Positions 9,176 through 18,215 of a stretch of DNA of 64,000 bases are shown here, piece by piece. The position numbers were made by a program, and so were the translations under genes. Source of the DNA: an uncultured Bacteroides sp. (lineage in GTDB: Bacteria; Bacteroidota; Bacteroidia; Bacteroidales; Bacteroidaceae). The stretch spans positions 124,001 to 188,000 of the forward strand of contig CASFPE010000019.1 of assembly GCA_949296575.1 (NCBI GenBank), in the 5' to 3' direction. Each line of letters starts with the position of its first letter. The stretch's first letter is position 1. Below the pieces are notes generated by a model. The model saw only the letters and a program-made list of their open reading frames with translations, ran no database searches and had not been told where the DNA came from.

Positions 9176-10126
9176 CTATTTTTTTATCATGTTATAAACA
9201 AAAAAACTTAACTCTATATTTATTCTAAGCATACATCCTAATATAAAATGTTTCATAGTAGAATGCGTTAAGAAGAAACAAATGAATTTCAGATTTTTCT
9301 TGTAAAAAGCAACCACTTTTTCCAAATCTTTTTGCGGCAACTTTTTTGTTCTCAATATAGAAAATGTAACTCCAATAGCAACAACTTTACAAACCTCTTC
9401 CAGCACATAAGATGACAGTTTATGTTCCCCCAAAAAACGATAAATCAAAGGGGCAGAACTTGCATATCCTATTGCACTTTTGGATGTTTGTTGGTTCATT
9501 ATAGAACCATCCCGGTCACAAATATAGTAATAAAGAGCAAACTGAATATGCTCCACAGTTTTAGCAAGCGCATATAATCTAATGGAAAACTCAAAATCTT
9601 CATGATATATTCCTTCGGAAAAAAATATTTTTTCTTGAAAGAGGAACTGGCGATTGCAAATAGAAACCCAAGCCTGTATAGCACCATTCCTTTTTAAATA
9701 TTCAATGCCAAAATTTGCTTCTTCATCAGGGGCAGATATTACATATTTTGTACCCCTATTTTGGAATATATTAATGTGATCAATAATATATACATCTCTT
9801 TGACTTTGCAATCTACTCAATATAATCTGAACAGCATCGTTTGATATATAATCATCTCCATCAATAAACCAAATATAATCTCCATGAGCTTCTTTAATCC
9901 CTGTATTTCTAGCCCCGCTTAATCCTTTGTTATTTTGATGTATCACATGAATATTAGCATGCATCAAGCTATATGCTTCGCAAATATCTTTTGAAGCATC
10001 AATAGATCCGTCATCCACCAAAATGATTTCACACATTGAAGTGTCTTGGGACAAGATAGAATCAAGGCAACGACCAAGATATTTCTCTATATTATATACC
10101 GGTATAATTATGGAAAGCTTACACAT
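9176..10126 (-). CDS. Glycosyltransferase family 2
   Basis: A 316-residue GT-A glycosyltransferase. Motifs: CKLSIIIPVYNIEKYLGRCL at the N-terminus, EIILVDDGSIDASKDIC, and GLSGARNTG-x13-WFIDGDDYIS with the DxD metal site. The C-terminal third is hydrophobic and aromatic, as in many capsule GT2 proteins. The ATG at 10126 is preferred over an in-frame TTG at 10135 that overlaps the preceding gene. Base composition is AT-rich like the neighbouring assembly genes. It transfers one sugar onto the growing repeat unit; the donor is unknown. Confidence 0.88.
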   Translation of the reverse strand: MCKLSIIIPVYNIEKYLGRCLDSILSQDTSMCEIILVDDGSIDASKDICEAYSLMHANIHVIHQNNKGLSGARNTGIKEAHGDYIWFIDGDDYISNDAVQIILSRLQSQRDVYIIDHINIFQNRGTKYVISAPDEEANFGIEYLKRNGAIQAWVSICNRQFLFQEKIFFSEGIYHEDFEFSIRLYALAKTVEHIQFALYYYICDRDGSIMNQQTSKSAIGYASSAPLIYRFLGEHKLSSYVLEEVCKVVAIGVTFSILRTKKLPQKDLEKVVAFYKKNLKFICFFLTHSTMKHFILGCMLRINIELSFFVYNMIKK

Positions 10127-10131
10127 ATTTA

Positions 10132-11430
10132 TCAATACAAATTTCTTATAGAAAGAAAAGGAAACATTTTTCTCAATAACGTTATATAGCTATCAATGGT
10201 TGGCATTAAAGATCCAAATGGCAAACAAGACTTGATTCTACGATTTATCTCTCGTAAAAATTTGTAGTTATAAAAAAAGTTCGTACATTTTATAATCGTT
10301 GGTTTTCTATCATTATACACATCTTCTATCACTCCATACCATTGTTTGAGAATTTTTTCAGTATTGAAATTCGCATAACAATAATCATATTGACTTTCAT
10401 TGTATGTGATTCGCAATTCTCTTACTACGTTTTTTGCAAGTTCCTTTTCGTTTTTATATAAATGCCCGGCATCAGGCGGTACTGTATCCAAAAAACCAAC
10501 ATACTTTTTTGTTACAATCCTACAACCATACAATTCCATTTCAACAGCAGACAGACAGAAAGTCTCGCTGTAACCAGACGGATTGGGAACGCCAACTTTG
10601 CACCGAGCCAATATTCGGCTCTTTTCTTCCCCCATTTTACCATAGAAAGTGACTGAAGGCAGAATATTGCCATTACTATCCGTTAAATATTGCATGAATT
10701 CCTTCTCATAGCTTTCCTCGGCAATTCCATATTTCCCTAATTGGGCTTTTCCATAGACACTGGCTGAGCCTATCACGTTAAGATGCGCATCAGGACATGC
10801 TTTCATAATGTCCGGCCACGCTTTGGCCAGCACATGAAATCCTTTAATCGGAACAAGACTGCCTAAATAAGCAACTTCATGCTTACGATCTGCAAAAGGA
10901 ATGCTATGTTGTTCATAATATTCTTTTGCCTCCATGTTTACACTATTATAAATGTAGCTTGATTTCTTAAACGCAAGATGATCACGATAAAGGTCTAACT
11001 GTTCTCTTCCCACATTCACAATCCGCTTAATTGATTTTGTTCTAGCAAGAATTGTCAGGATATGGTTGGGAATTATGTTATGTGCCCATACAATGATTTT
11101 TATTTCATCATTAACATTTTCAAATATATTAGGCACATAATCCGCTCCTTCATACTTCACGACTAATATTTCTATCCCATGATCCTTGCAATATTTTATC
11201 GCGTCCATTTTGTCACCAACGGCTATGTAGATACAAGCATCTGGCAATTTGCAAGGTGATGCGGTCAGCAATACAATTTTCAAATTAGAATTTGGTTGTT
11301 GTTGTAAGCCATATGAAGTATAATAAAACAAATATTCCGTACCGCCAATGCCTGGATTTCCACCTCCTATGGTTGTGCAATCTACATCAGCAACAGCATT
11401 ATTGTTAATATAAAAGGCAACATTAATCAT
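10132..11430 (-). CDS. Glycosyltransferase family 4
   Basis: A 432-residue GT-B protein. It carries an N-terminal TTIGGGNPGIGGTEYLF glycine-rich loop and the linker EVAYLGSLVPIKGFHVLAKA. The donor-binding segment VGVPNPSGYSETFCLSAVEM has the conserved Glu pair of GT4. It overlaps the stop of the pyruvyltransferase gene by 8 nt and ends 5 nt before the next GT2 start, so it belongs to the same tightly packed transcript. Likely adds a hexose or deoxyhexose to the capsule unit, without further specificity. Confidence 0.87.
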   Translation of the reverse strand: MINVAFYINNNAVADVDCTTIGGGNPGIGGTEYLFYYTSYGLQQQPNSNLKIVLLTASPCKLPDACIYIAVGDKMDAIKYCKDHGIEILVVKYEGADYVPNIFENVNDEIKIIVWAHNIIPNHILTILARTKSIKRIVNVGREQLDLYRDHLAFKKSSYIYNSVNMEAKEYYEQHSIPFADRKHEVAYLGSLVPIKGFHVLAKAWPDIMKACPDAHLNVIGSASVYGKAQLGKYGIAEESYEKEFMQYLTDSNGNILPSVTFYGKMGEEKSRILARCKVGVPNPSGYSETFCLSAVEMELYGCRIVTKKYVGFLDTVPPDAGHLYKNEKELAKNVVRELRITYNESQYDYCYANFNTEKILKQWYGVIEDVYNDRKPTIIKCTNFFYNYKFLREINRRIKSCLPFGSLMPTIDSYITLLRKMFPFLSIRNLY

Positions 11431-12520
11431 ACAACATTCTGTTTAAATAATCAAATGAATGCTTTATTCTGTTTTGAAGTTTTATATTAGCGTCTGTATA
11501 ATGAATTGGGATTCTGGAAAGAAGTGGTTGAGTAATCCAACGCTCCTCTAATCCAAGGTCATTTAAGAAATCTATAATTCTTGAATTTTGTGAATTAGCA
11601 CTGTCTAAACGATGCCTTGGCAACGCATAAAATTCTTTTTGAAAAATGACAGAAAACACCACTCCATGAAACGAATCTGTGCAAACGAAGTCCGCATTTC
11701 TTATCAAAGACAGAAATTCACATGGTCCTGCCGCTAAAATGGACTGAGAATTACATGTATTATCCATAGTCAAATCGAATCGCTTCAACATATGGTATAA
11801 AGAAGCAACTATATGTTCTTTCTCCTCATCACAACTCAAGAAATAAGCAAGTCCATAATTATCCTTAGAAGAAAGACTAGACTTTTTTGCCAACGATTGC
11901 CAAAAGGAACTTGGCAATAATAAAGTAGGGTCAACGACTTGAACTACATTCTTTATGCCACATTCATTCAATAATTGTACTCCCGTTTTTTCTCTACAAG
12001 AGATATGTTGATAGTCTGATAGAAGAATTGCAAATTGCCGTTTCTGAACCTCATTTAAACTTGTAATTCCGATACTCGGAGCATACGACGTTTTTTTCCC
12101 TTCGGGAACAAAAGTCAAAAAATAGGCTTTGATAAAGCCATTCAAGGAAGGATTCCAAATTTGGTCACTTCCAGCTATATATAAATCATAAACAGGAGGA
12201 TGACTTTTCAGTTCGTCAAATGTTGCATAACTTTCTGAGGATAAATGAAAATACTGAAAATAGAATATCTGAAACAGTCTATTCCTTTTTATCGTTCGAA
12301 TGCAATTTTGAACTTTTCTCAGGTTCTTAACAGGATATCTTCTTATGTTCCCCAACCAAATCCTTAGTCTCTCTATTTTCCCTCTTTGATATTCTTTTCG
12401 CCTATAATCAATGATTTCTACTTCATGTCCCAAACTCTCCAATACATATTGCAAGGCATAACATTGAAGAAATGTACCGAAGTTCCTATACTGATGCGTA
12501 GTTATAAATCCGATTTTCAT
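11423..12520 (-). CDS. Polysaccharide pyruvyl transferase family protein
   Basis: 365 residues of the PS_pyruv_trans family (PF04230), which attaches pyruvate ketals from phosphoenolpyruvate to sugars. Visible marks are MKIGFITTHQYRNFGTFLQCYA at the N-terminus in two parts, YIAGSDQIWNPSLNGFIKAYF (around 130-150), YAPSIGI, SCREKTGVQLL, VVDPTLLL and TDSFHGVVFSVIF. The ATG overlaps the stop of the F420-type protein in an ATGA. These two genes often travel together in polysaccharide loci. Pyruvylation would add negative charge to the capsule. Specificity for one sugar cannot be read from the sequence. Confidence 0.88.
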   Translation of the reverse strand: MKIGFITTHQYRNFGTFLQCYALQYVLESLGHEVEIIDYRRKEYQRGKIERLRIWLGNIRRYPVKNLRKVQNCIRTIKRNRLFQIFYFQYFHLSSESYATFDELKSHPPVYDLYIAGSDQIWNPSLNGFIKAYFLTFVPEGKKTSYAPSIGITSLNEVQKRQFAILLSDYQHISCREKTGVQLLNECGIKNVVQVVDPTLLLPSSFWQSLAKKSSLSSKDNYGLAYFLSCDEEKEHIVASLYHMLKRFDLTMDNTCNSQSILAAGPCEFLSLIRNADFVCTDSFHGVVFSVIFQKEFYALPRHRLDSANSQNSRIIDFLNDLGLEERWITQPLLSRIPIHYTDANIKLQNRIKHSFDYLNRMLYD

Positions 12521-13671
12521 TTCCTACCTATTATACGTTTTATAAAACGGGCAATTCGGACATTCATAGGATGAGAATGCTTTAAGTATTTATTCACCAA
12601 TGATTCAAAATTTTGCTCATTTACTTTCCTAAAAAATAGCTCTCGTCTATAATGAGGATTTGTGCATGTGCAAAACGTGTCCTTTCGATTTGTCACAGTA
12701 CTAAAATCTGTTTGTCTGTATGAGAAAAGCTGCTTCACTTGGTGAAAAAAGAACTCTCCTTTGGTATTTTTCGTGATGATTAAAGAAGTTCCTTTATTGT
12801 CATCAAACGTTGAATCATACTTTTCAATACCCCAATAATCGGCCAACATGACATCACTTCCAGATGTGAAATTTTTAGCAGGGCAGTTATGGCATGAAAG
12901 GCGATTATAGAGGTTACATATAAATCCTCTCATAAATGGATTCTGATCACAACGTTCAAACACTACTTTTTTCCCAGTTGCCTTATCTGCAATATTCAAT
13001 GTATAATTGTGCCAAGGTGCATTTTTATCTCTGAAATCAATACTCAATTTGTTTTTATCAACATGCAAACTATCCAAATAAATATTCCATATTAACAAGG
13101 AAGGAATACCATGACACGCTATATCCACCATAAATAAATGATCATAGTCATTACCTTGCAAAAATAAACGCAAGGCTTTGATTTGGCAAGGAGTTCCTGA
13201 AAATAAAACAAACCGTTGCGACTTCAAGTCTGACTTTACTTGCCTAAAGGAGTCTCCTATTAGGCTCTGAACATATTTGGATTTCTGTAATTTCAATATG
13301 TCTTCTACTTTGGTAATCCGCATATGTTGCACTTTGTTATATGCAACCCAACCGGCACCATAAACAACACCATTTTTTTGTTCTATAATATACCTTGCCA
13401 GTTCATAAAAAACGCCTCCGGATGAACTGTTAAATCGGATCTTGTCAGATTGGTTAATTGCAGCGTATGATGTTAATTCTGTTTGCAGCACTAATGTGTG
13501 CAAACTCGGACATACTTTCTCACAGAGTTCACACTCTATGCAATCAATGGTATCAATAAGCGGATAATAAAAGCCTTCACCATCTAATGTTAACGAAATA
13601 CAATGTTTAGGGCAAATCTGTACACATGCTTCACACCCACAACATTCAGATTTTGAGAGTCGATTTATCAT
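12517..13671 (-). CDS. F420 hydrogenase/dehydrogenase beta-subunit-like ferredoxin protein
   Basis: 384 residues. Two [4Fe-4S] clusters at the N-terminus, CCGCEACVQICPKHCISL and CIECELCEKVCP, are followed by the FrhB N- and C-terminal domains (SSSGGVFYELARYII, FSGTPCQIKALRLFL, FRDKNAPWHNYTL, MLADYWGIEKYD). Bacteroides lack coenzyme F420, so the substrate is probably another flavin-linked reaction. In polysaccharide loci this family is regularly paired with pyruvyl transferases but its step is not established. The ATG at 13671 overlaps the stop of the fucosyltransferase gene; a TTG 18 nt earlier is less likely. Confidence 0.87.
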   Translation of the reverse strand: MINRLSKSECCGCEACVQICPKHCISLTLDGEGFYYPLIDTIDCIECELCEKVCPSLHTLVLQTELTSYAAINQSDKIRFNSSSGGVFYELARYIIEQKNGVVYGAGWVAYNKVQHMRITKVEDILKLQKSKYVQSLIGDSFRQVKSDLKSQRFVLFSGTPCQIKALRLFLQGNDYDHLFMVDIACHGIPSLLIWNIYLDSLHVDKNKLSIDFRDKNAPWHNYTLNIADKATGKKVVFERCDQNPFMRGFICNLYNRLSCHNCPAKNFTSGSDVMLADYWGIEKYDSTFDDNKGTSLIITKNTKGEFFFHQVKQLFSYRQTDFSTVTNRKDTFCTCTNPHYRRELFFRKVNEQNFESLVNKYLKHSHPMNVRIARFIKRIIGRK

Positions 13672-14540
13672 TGTATCTGATGCAAGCAAGTTAATAATCC
13701 TAGTTTTTTAGCCTTCAACCACATAGGAAAACTTAATCTATTTTTTAATGGAATCCATGTTGGAGGTATTAAGTCCTCCACATCTGATTTACTATTTTGG
13801 GCATACTTTCCAAACCATGGTTGTGGATATATCACTTTTTTAGTAGGATGCGGATTCAAATAGGCACCCCACCAGCTAAATGTGCTATTACTTATTATAT
13901 TGTCTGTACACAAGGTTTGGGCGTACAAATCAAATAAAGGATTACTGTTTTCTAAGAAATAAACATTCCTTCCTCTAAAATGCTTTTTACACCATGCCAA
14001 ATCATCGCTAATGAACACAAAACGGGAATTGGCGGGAAACATCTTCATAGCTTTTTTAAAATAGTCCTTTGAGCAAACCGGAAGTTTATGAGGTATATAA
14101 CAGTAATCCCCTCGCCTTACATTAACGCTTATAATCGGTTTACTGAAAATTTCACCATAATGCCAAAGAATATCTTCCTTTATTTGCTTTGGAATTGAAA
14201 ATAACTTCTTAACAACCTCCTCATTAAAAAATTTGTAAGACTGAAATCCTCCATCCAATAACAAATTTTGTTGGTAAGGTATAGATACATATTTAAATCC
14301 ATCCTGTTTAAATGTAACCAAATTATTTGGTATAGATTCCAAGATAGTAACATTGCGATATATGTTATCAAGATAAGGCTGCACAAAATCCCATACATAA
14401 CAATTATCTGGCGGTGCTATTTTATAATCCTGATGGCAGACTGCACAAAATTGGTCATTATTTTGAGCAGCCAAAGTAGCTGCTGCTGCCATCTCAAATA
14501 AGTGATTACCTATCCTGCCATGCAATTTAGCGTAAATCAT
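13668..14540 (-). CDS. Alpha-1,2-fucosyltransferase-like protein (GT11)
   Basis: 290 residues with the GT11 signatures: KLHGRIGNHLFEMAAAATLA at the N-terminus, SVNVRRGDYCYIPH (the GDP-fucose-binding HxRRxD-like motif) and FVFISDDLAWCKKHF. The C-terminal SNSTFSWWGAYLN motif is also present. GT11 enzymes transfer L-fucose from GDP-fucose to the 2-OH of a galactose. No GDP-fucose synthesis genes lie in the window; Bacteroides usually supply it with gmd/fcl or Fkp encoded elsewhere. The ATG at 14540 gives the canonical start; an in-frame TTG at 14561 is less likely. Some GT11-like proteins use other sugars, so fucose is a strong but not certain call. Confidence 0.85.
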   Translation of the reverse strand: MIYAKLHGRIGNHLFEMAAAATLAAQNNDQFCAVCHQDYKIAPPDNCYVWDFVQPYLDNIYRNVTILESIPNNLVTFKQDGFKYVSIPYQQNLLLDGGFQSYKFFNEEVVKKLFSIPKQIKEDILWHYGEIFSKPIISVNVRRGDYCYIPHKLPVCSKDYFKKAMKMFPANSRFVFISDDLAWCKKHFRGRNVYFLENSNPLFDLYAQTLCTDNIISNSTFSWWGAYLNPHPTKKVIYPQPWFGKYAQNSKSDVEDLIPPTWIPLKNRLSFPMWLKAKKLGLLTCLHQIQ

Positions 14541-14593
14541 CTTAATAACTATATAAGTCAAATTTTAACAAGCAATCGAACTTCAAATTTTGA

Positions 14594-15550
14594 TTATTCC
14601 CGCTTTTTCAATTTTGTATCAATACGATGCAGCAATTCTGAAAACAAGATCTTTGATGAAGCTGTATCTATAAATAGTGATCTAATTTTTGAATAATGTT
14701 GCATATATGTTGTTTGATCAGCATAAGGTGACTTCATAAAATAAAACCACCAAACATAATCCCGAAGGCAATAAGAATGCCAAGGCTTTTCACCAGTATA
14801 ATGAACCACACTTTCAGCGGCATCATCTATTTCTGTACGTTTTTTTTCTTTGAATGGCATATTTTCTAAAGACAAACGATACAATATTGTCGTGAAATTA
14901 TACTTTAAAGGCAAAAGTCTTATATGCCCTTTGCACACAATGTTTATTATATCTTGATCTTGGCAAATGTACTTTTTATCGTGATGTGCAACACACTGAC
15001 CATAAAAACCAACCTCATTCATTTTTTCCGTATCCATGACAAGCAAACCACTGTTTATATAAGTATTTGGATCACAGCCTATTATTTCATGATAGCTCGT
15101 ATCAGAATTATTATACAATGGAGTCTCACATACACCGGCAATCCATTCATTCTCTAAAAATTCCACCTCATATAACTTTGATAGATCACATTCCACAATT
15201 GTGTCCACATCCAAATAAATGACTTTCCGATATTCTGTATGATGGATTGCATTTATCTGTTCCATCATTGAAGGGATTAAAAGCCGATAATAACATGCAA
15301 CTGTAATATTCCGCACTTCATACGCATCTTGAAAAAAATCGGCTATTCCGATAAAAGAAATGCGGTGAGATGGATAGTTCTGAAGCAGTAATTCGAATGA
15401 AATTTTCTCTTGAGAAGATAATTCATTTTTCCTATATACGACAAAAACATCATAACAAACTCCTTGCTGTGCATTTGCAAATAACGAAAAAAAGCAAACT
15501 TGGGCTGGCAAAAGCATATTAATATCAAAGCAACAAACAATGGGAATCAT
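14594..15550 (-). CDS. Glycosyltransferase family 8
   Basis: 318 residues of the GT8 family (retaining GT-A enzymes such as LPS galactosyl- and glucosyltransferases). It starts MIPIVCCFDINMLLPAQVCF, carries the DxD site in VIYLDVDTIVECDL, YINSGLLVMDTEKM, CQDQDIIN and the C-terminal VVHYTGEKPWH motif. The ATG at 15550 begins one base after the flippase stop, so coupling is likely; the upstream TTG would lie inside the flippase. It transfers a hexose to the capsule repeat; which hexose is not predictable. Confidence 0.88.
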   Translation of the reverse strand: MIPIVCCFDINMLLPAQVCFFSLFANAQQGVCYDVFVVYRKNELSSQEKISFELLLQNYPSHRISFIGIADFFQDAYEVRNITVACYYRLLIPSMMEQINAIHHTEYRKVIYLDVDTIVECDLSKLYEVEFLENEWIAGVCETPLYNNSDTSYHEIIGCDPNTYINSGLLVMDTEKMNEVGFYGQCVAHHDKKYICQDQDIINIVCKGHIRLLPLKYNFTTILYRLSLENMPFKEKKRTEIDDAAESVVHYTGEKPWHSYCLRDYVWWFYFMKSPYADQTTYMQHYSKIRSLFIDTASSKILFSELLHRIDTKLKKRE

Positions 15551-15551
15551 A

Positions 15552-17072
15552 TTATTTAAGTTTTGAATACATTCTTCTTGCAATAGACAAAACAAACTGT
15601 TTTTCAGAATGGTTAAGTCCGATGAAATAGCTTAGCATCATGGAAGAAACAACTGATATTATACAGGATAAGACAAAATTATTAATATTCCTCTCTGATA
15701 CAAAATGAAACAACAACGGAGGCATGATAGAAACAATCGCTGATAAATAGCAAGGTAACACAGCCTCTTTTATCAATTGCTTCTTTCCAATCCCCACATT
15801 CCGCTGCAAGATAGAAAGCCTGATATATAAAGTGACAAATGAAACCAAAATATTAGATAAAGTCACCCAATAAGGTTCTAATCCTATTTCCAAAAGAAAA
15901 TAAGAAATTGGCAACACGGTCAAAAGAGCTATACTGGTGTAAATCTGCATCCGTTTTAGTCTGCCACTGGCTTGGACTCCCGTCACAATCGGTCCTGTCA
16001 TACTATCAAGCAATGTGTTGATTATAGCCAAACGGGCAAACCAAGCAGTATATTGCGGAGATTCACCCAACCACAAAGTCAACACCCAGTCTGTTTCTAT
16101 AATAAATGGATAAGAAAGCACCATCATCAATAAAAAACTTATCTTCATGCCCCTGCTAATTAGCAACTGCATTCCCACCCAATCGCCAGATGCATAACTC
16201 TTGACGATTGGAGGATTTAAAGCCACCTGAAATTGATAGACAAACTGAACAATTATCCCATTAATACGCAAAGCAATGCCCCTCGCACCATTCACAACCG
16301 TGCCATAAAACCAATTCAAAAAGATATTCAACACTTGATCGTTGGAAATAATCACAACTTGCCCCACCAAATTCCATCCTGAAAAGCTGAATATTTGCTT
16401 GAAGATATTCTTCTCCCATACGAAACGCAACTGACATTCTTGGAATTTCCATAAGCAATAAATCATTGAAATCAGAAAATCCACAATACCTGACAACATG
16501 AGAAGCATCGCATAAATAATCAGACTGTCACCCGGGATATACCACAATGCATAAACAATGAGAAGTTTAAATACCACATCTATCAGCGAAAAGTAAGCGT
16601 AAATGCCCATCTTCTCGTGCGCCATGATGCTGGCTGTGAACGGAACTTTTATAATTCCCAAAAGACTAGACAAAATGGCTGTCTGATAGACCCAATTAGC
16701 GGCAAGCATCCGTTCGGGTGCTATAACTAATTGCGTATTTACAAACCATAAACCAATGGTTTCAGACAAAACTAAAACAATGCATGCCAAAATGCAGTGT
16801 ATCAACAAAACCAATCCGAATACTTTTTTCAGATTGCTTTCATCATTACGTCCCAACTCGAAAGAAAGGAAACGTTGTGAGGCTGATGACATACTTCCAT
16901 TCAAGAAGCCAAGCATACTAATAACTCCTCCAACAAGGTTGTAGATGCCCATGTTGTCCAATCCCAACGCTTGAAATATCACCCTCGTGGTAAAGAGTGA
17001 AATCCCAAGCGTTATAAACATCCGCACATAAAGCAGGAGGGTATTTTTCAATATCCGCTTATTGTCTGCCAT
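15552..17072 (-). CDS. Wzx-type polysaccharide flippase (MATE/MOP superfamily)
   Basis: 506 residues with about 12-14 transmembrane segments, typical of PST/Wzx transporters that move undecaprenyl-linked repeat units across the inner membrane. Family-like features are the N-terminal KNTLLLYVRMFITLGISLF and TRVIFQALGLDNMGIYNLVG, LSFELGR, and a middle NQVLNIF/WFYGTVVNGARGIA region. It is the first gene of the AT-rich assembly block and ends one base before the GT8 start. It lies directly downstream of AbiH with no gap, so the defence-type cargo and capsule genes share a transcript. Confidence 0.9.
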   Translation of the reverse strand: MADNKRILKNTLLLYVRMFITLGISLFTTRVIFQALGLDNMGIYNLVGGVISMLGFLNGSMSSASQRFLSFELGRNDESNLKKVFGLVLLIHCILACIVLVLSETIGLWFVNTQLVIAPERMLAANWVYQTAILSSLLGIIKVPFTASIMAHEKMGIYAYFSLIDVVFKLLIVYALWYIPGDSLIIYAMLLMLSGIVDFLISMIYCLWKFQECQLRFVWEKNIFKQIFSFSGWNLVGQVVIISNDQVLNIFLNWFYGTVVNGARGIALRINGIIVQFVYQFQVALNPPIVKSYASGDWVGMQLLISRGMKISFLLMMVLSYPFIIETDWVLTLWLGESPQYTAWFARLAIINTLLDSMTGPIVTGVQASGRLKRMQIYTSIALLTVLPISYFLLEIGLEPYWVTLSNILVSFVTLYIRLSILQRNVGIGKKQLIKEAVLPCYLSAIVSIMPPLLFHFVSERNINNFVLSCIISVVSSMMLSYFIGLNHSEKQFVLSIARRMYSKLK

Positions 17073-18119
17073 CTATCTTTTATAATTTACAATGCCCAAC
17101 TGCGCCATTGCTTCTGCAAAATTAGCCTTCATTCGGTCTTTCGGCGTGCGGAAATCAAACAGGCGGTTCTCACGCAAAGGCAAAATCTTGGAACCCACAT
17201 TGACATATCCGTTTGTATCCAAGGACATCCTGCTTAAGACAAAATTGACCAACCGATTGTTGATGCGGAGAATCTTTTTGGTTTCTGCGGTCGGATTCCT
17301 ATCGTAGGGGCAATATACCAACCGTTTGGGGTGGCCATTCATGCTGTCGCCTATAAAGTTCCACCAATACAAGTCCGTATCGCCCATGGAACTGCCAAAC
17401 AAAATGATAATGTCGGCTTGCTTGATGGCTTTCTCGCAATCCTTGTCGATTCCGCTCTCATAATCTTTATTAATAAACGGTTTTACGATGGTGGCTTTCA
17501 CATCATAATTATTGCGAAAGGCAGCATTGGCAATTTGGTTCACATCGTTCACGCCCAACAAGATGCCATGCTCATCCAACTTCTGATGAATATGGCAAAG
17601 CGTATATTCTTTAATTGGGCCGTGAACGGGCAAATTGCTCCAGCATTCCATAATCCGTTCAAACACGGAGGTGTAATTGAACGTAATGACATCCAAATGG
17701 ATTTCGCCTTTATCCGAACGCTGCTGCAAAAAGGCATTCATGTCGTTCCGCTTCGCATTGTCCAAATAATCGGTGAAACGAGACAAATCATGATACACAA
17801 TCTGCGCTATATCTTCTATATGCGGGATGTCAAGGCTATCTACAGCCCGCATGTAGCGCGTCAGTTCATCAGAAATATGGTCGATGTCATCAACGTATGC
17901 TTCCGCCTTATTATATTTTACACTGATCTGCCCCAACTGCTTCTCCAAATCAGCCCAATTAGACGAGCCATTCAGCAAATCGCCAGCCAGTTCTTTCCCG
18001 ATAATCCGAGCATCAGCCCCGACTTGGGGAGCAAGATAGTATTGATAGAAATGCCCGTAATCGGTGGGCAAACCTAAATTCAAATCAAATCCGTTGCCTA
18101 TGATAAGAAGTATATTCAT
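17073..18119 (-). CDS. abiH: AbiH family protein (abortive-infection type)
   Basis: 348 residues with the AbiH hallmark LLIIGNGFDLNLGLPTDYG (4-22), then DVITFNYTSVFERIM, VHGPIKEYTLCHIHQK, ILLGVNDVNQIAN and a C-terminal IIILFGSSMGDTDLYWW. AbiH was described as a lactococcal phage abortive-infection protein; related proteins are frequent in Bacteroides capsule loci. The GNGFD-type nucleotide-binding start recalls SIR2-like folds, which is an inference only. Its stop is immediately followed by the flippase start, so it is co-transcribed with capsule genes. Whether it protects against phage here is untested. Confidence 0.85.
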   Translation of the reverse strand: MNILLIIGNGFDLNLGLPTDYGHFYQYYLAPQVGADARIIGKELAGDLLNGSSNWADLEKQLGQISVKYNKAEAYVDDIDHISDELTRYMRAVDSLDIPHIEDIAQIVYHDLSRFTDYLDNAKRNDMNAFLQQRSDKGEIHLDVITFNYTSVFERIMECWSNLPVHGPIKEYTLCHIHQKLDEHGILLGVNDVNQIANAAFRNNYDVKATIVKPFINKDYESGIDKDCEKAIKQADIIILFGSSMGDTDLYWWNFIGDSMNGHPKRLVYCPYDRNPTAETKKILRINNRLVNFVLSRMSLDTNGYVNVGSKILPLRENRLFDFRTPKDRMKANFAEAMAQLGIVNYKR

Positions 18120-18215
18120 TCCAAGATTTCAAATTTCTGATTCCATCTGTTCACACACTCACCTCACAGCTTCATCGATTGCATCCATCTGCGCCATGAT
18201 GGCGTTGAAATATCA

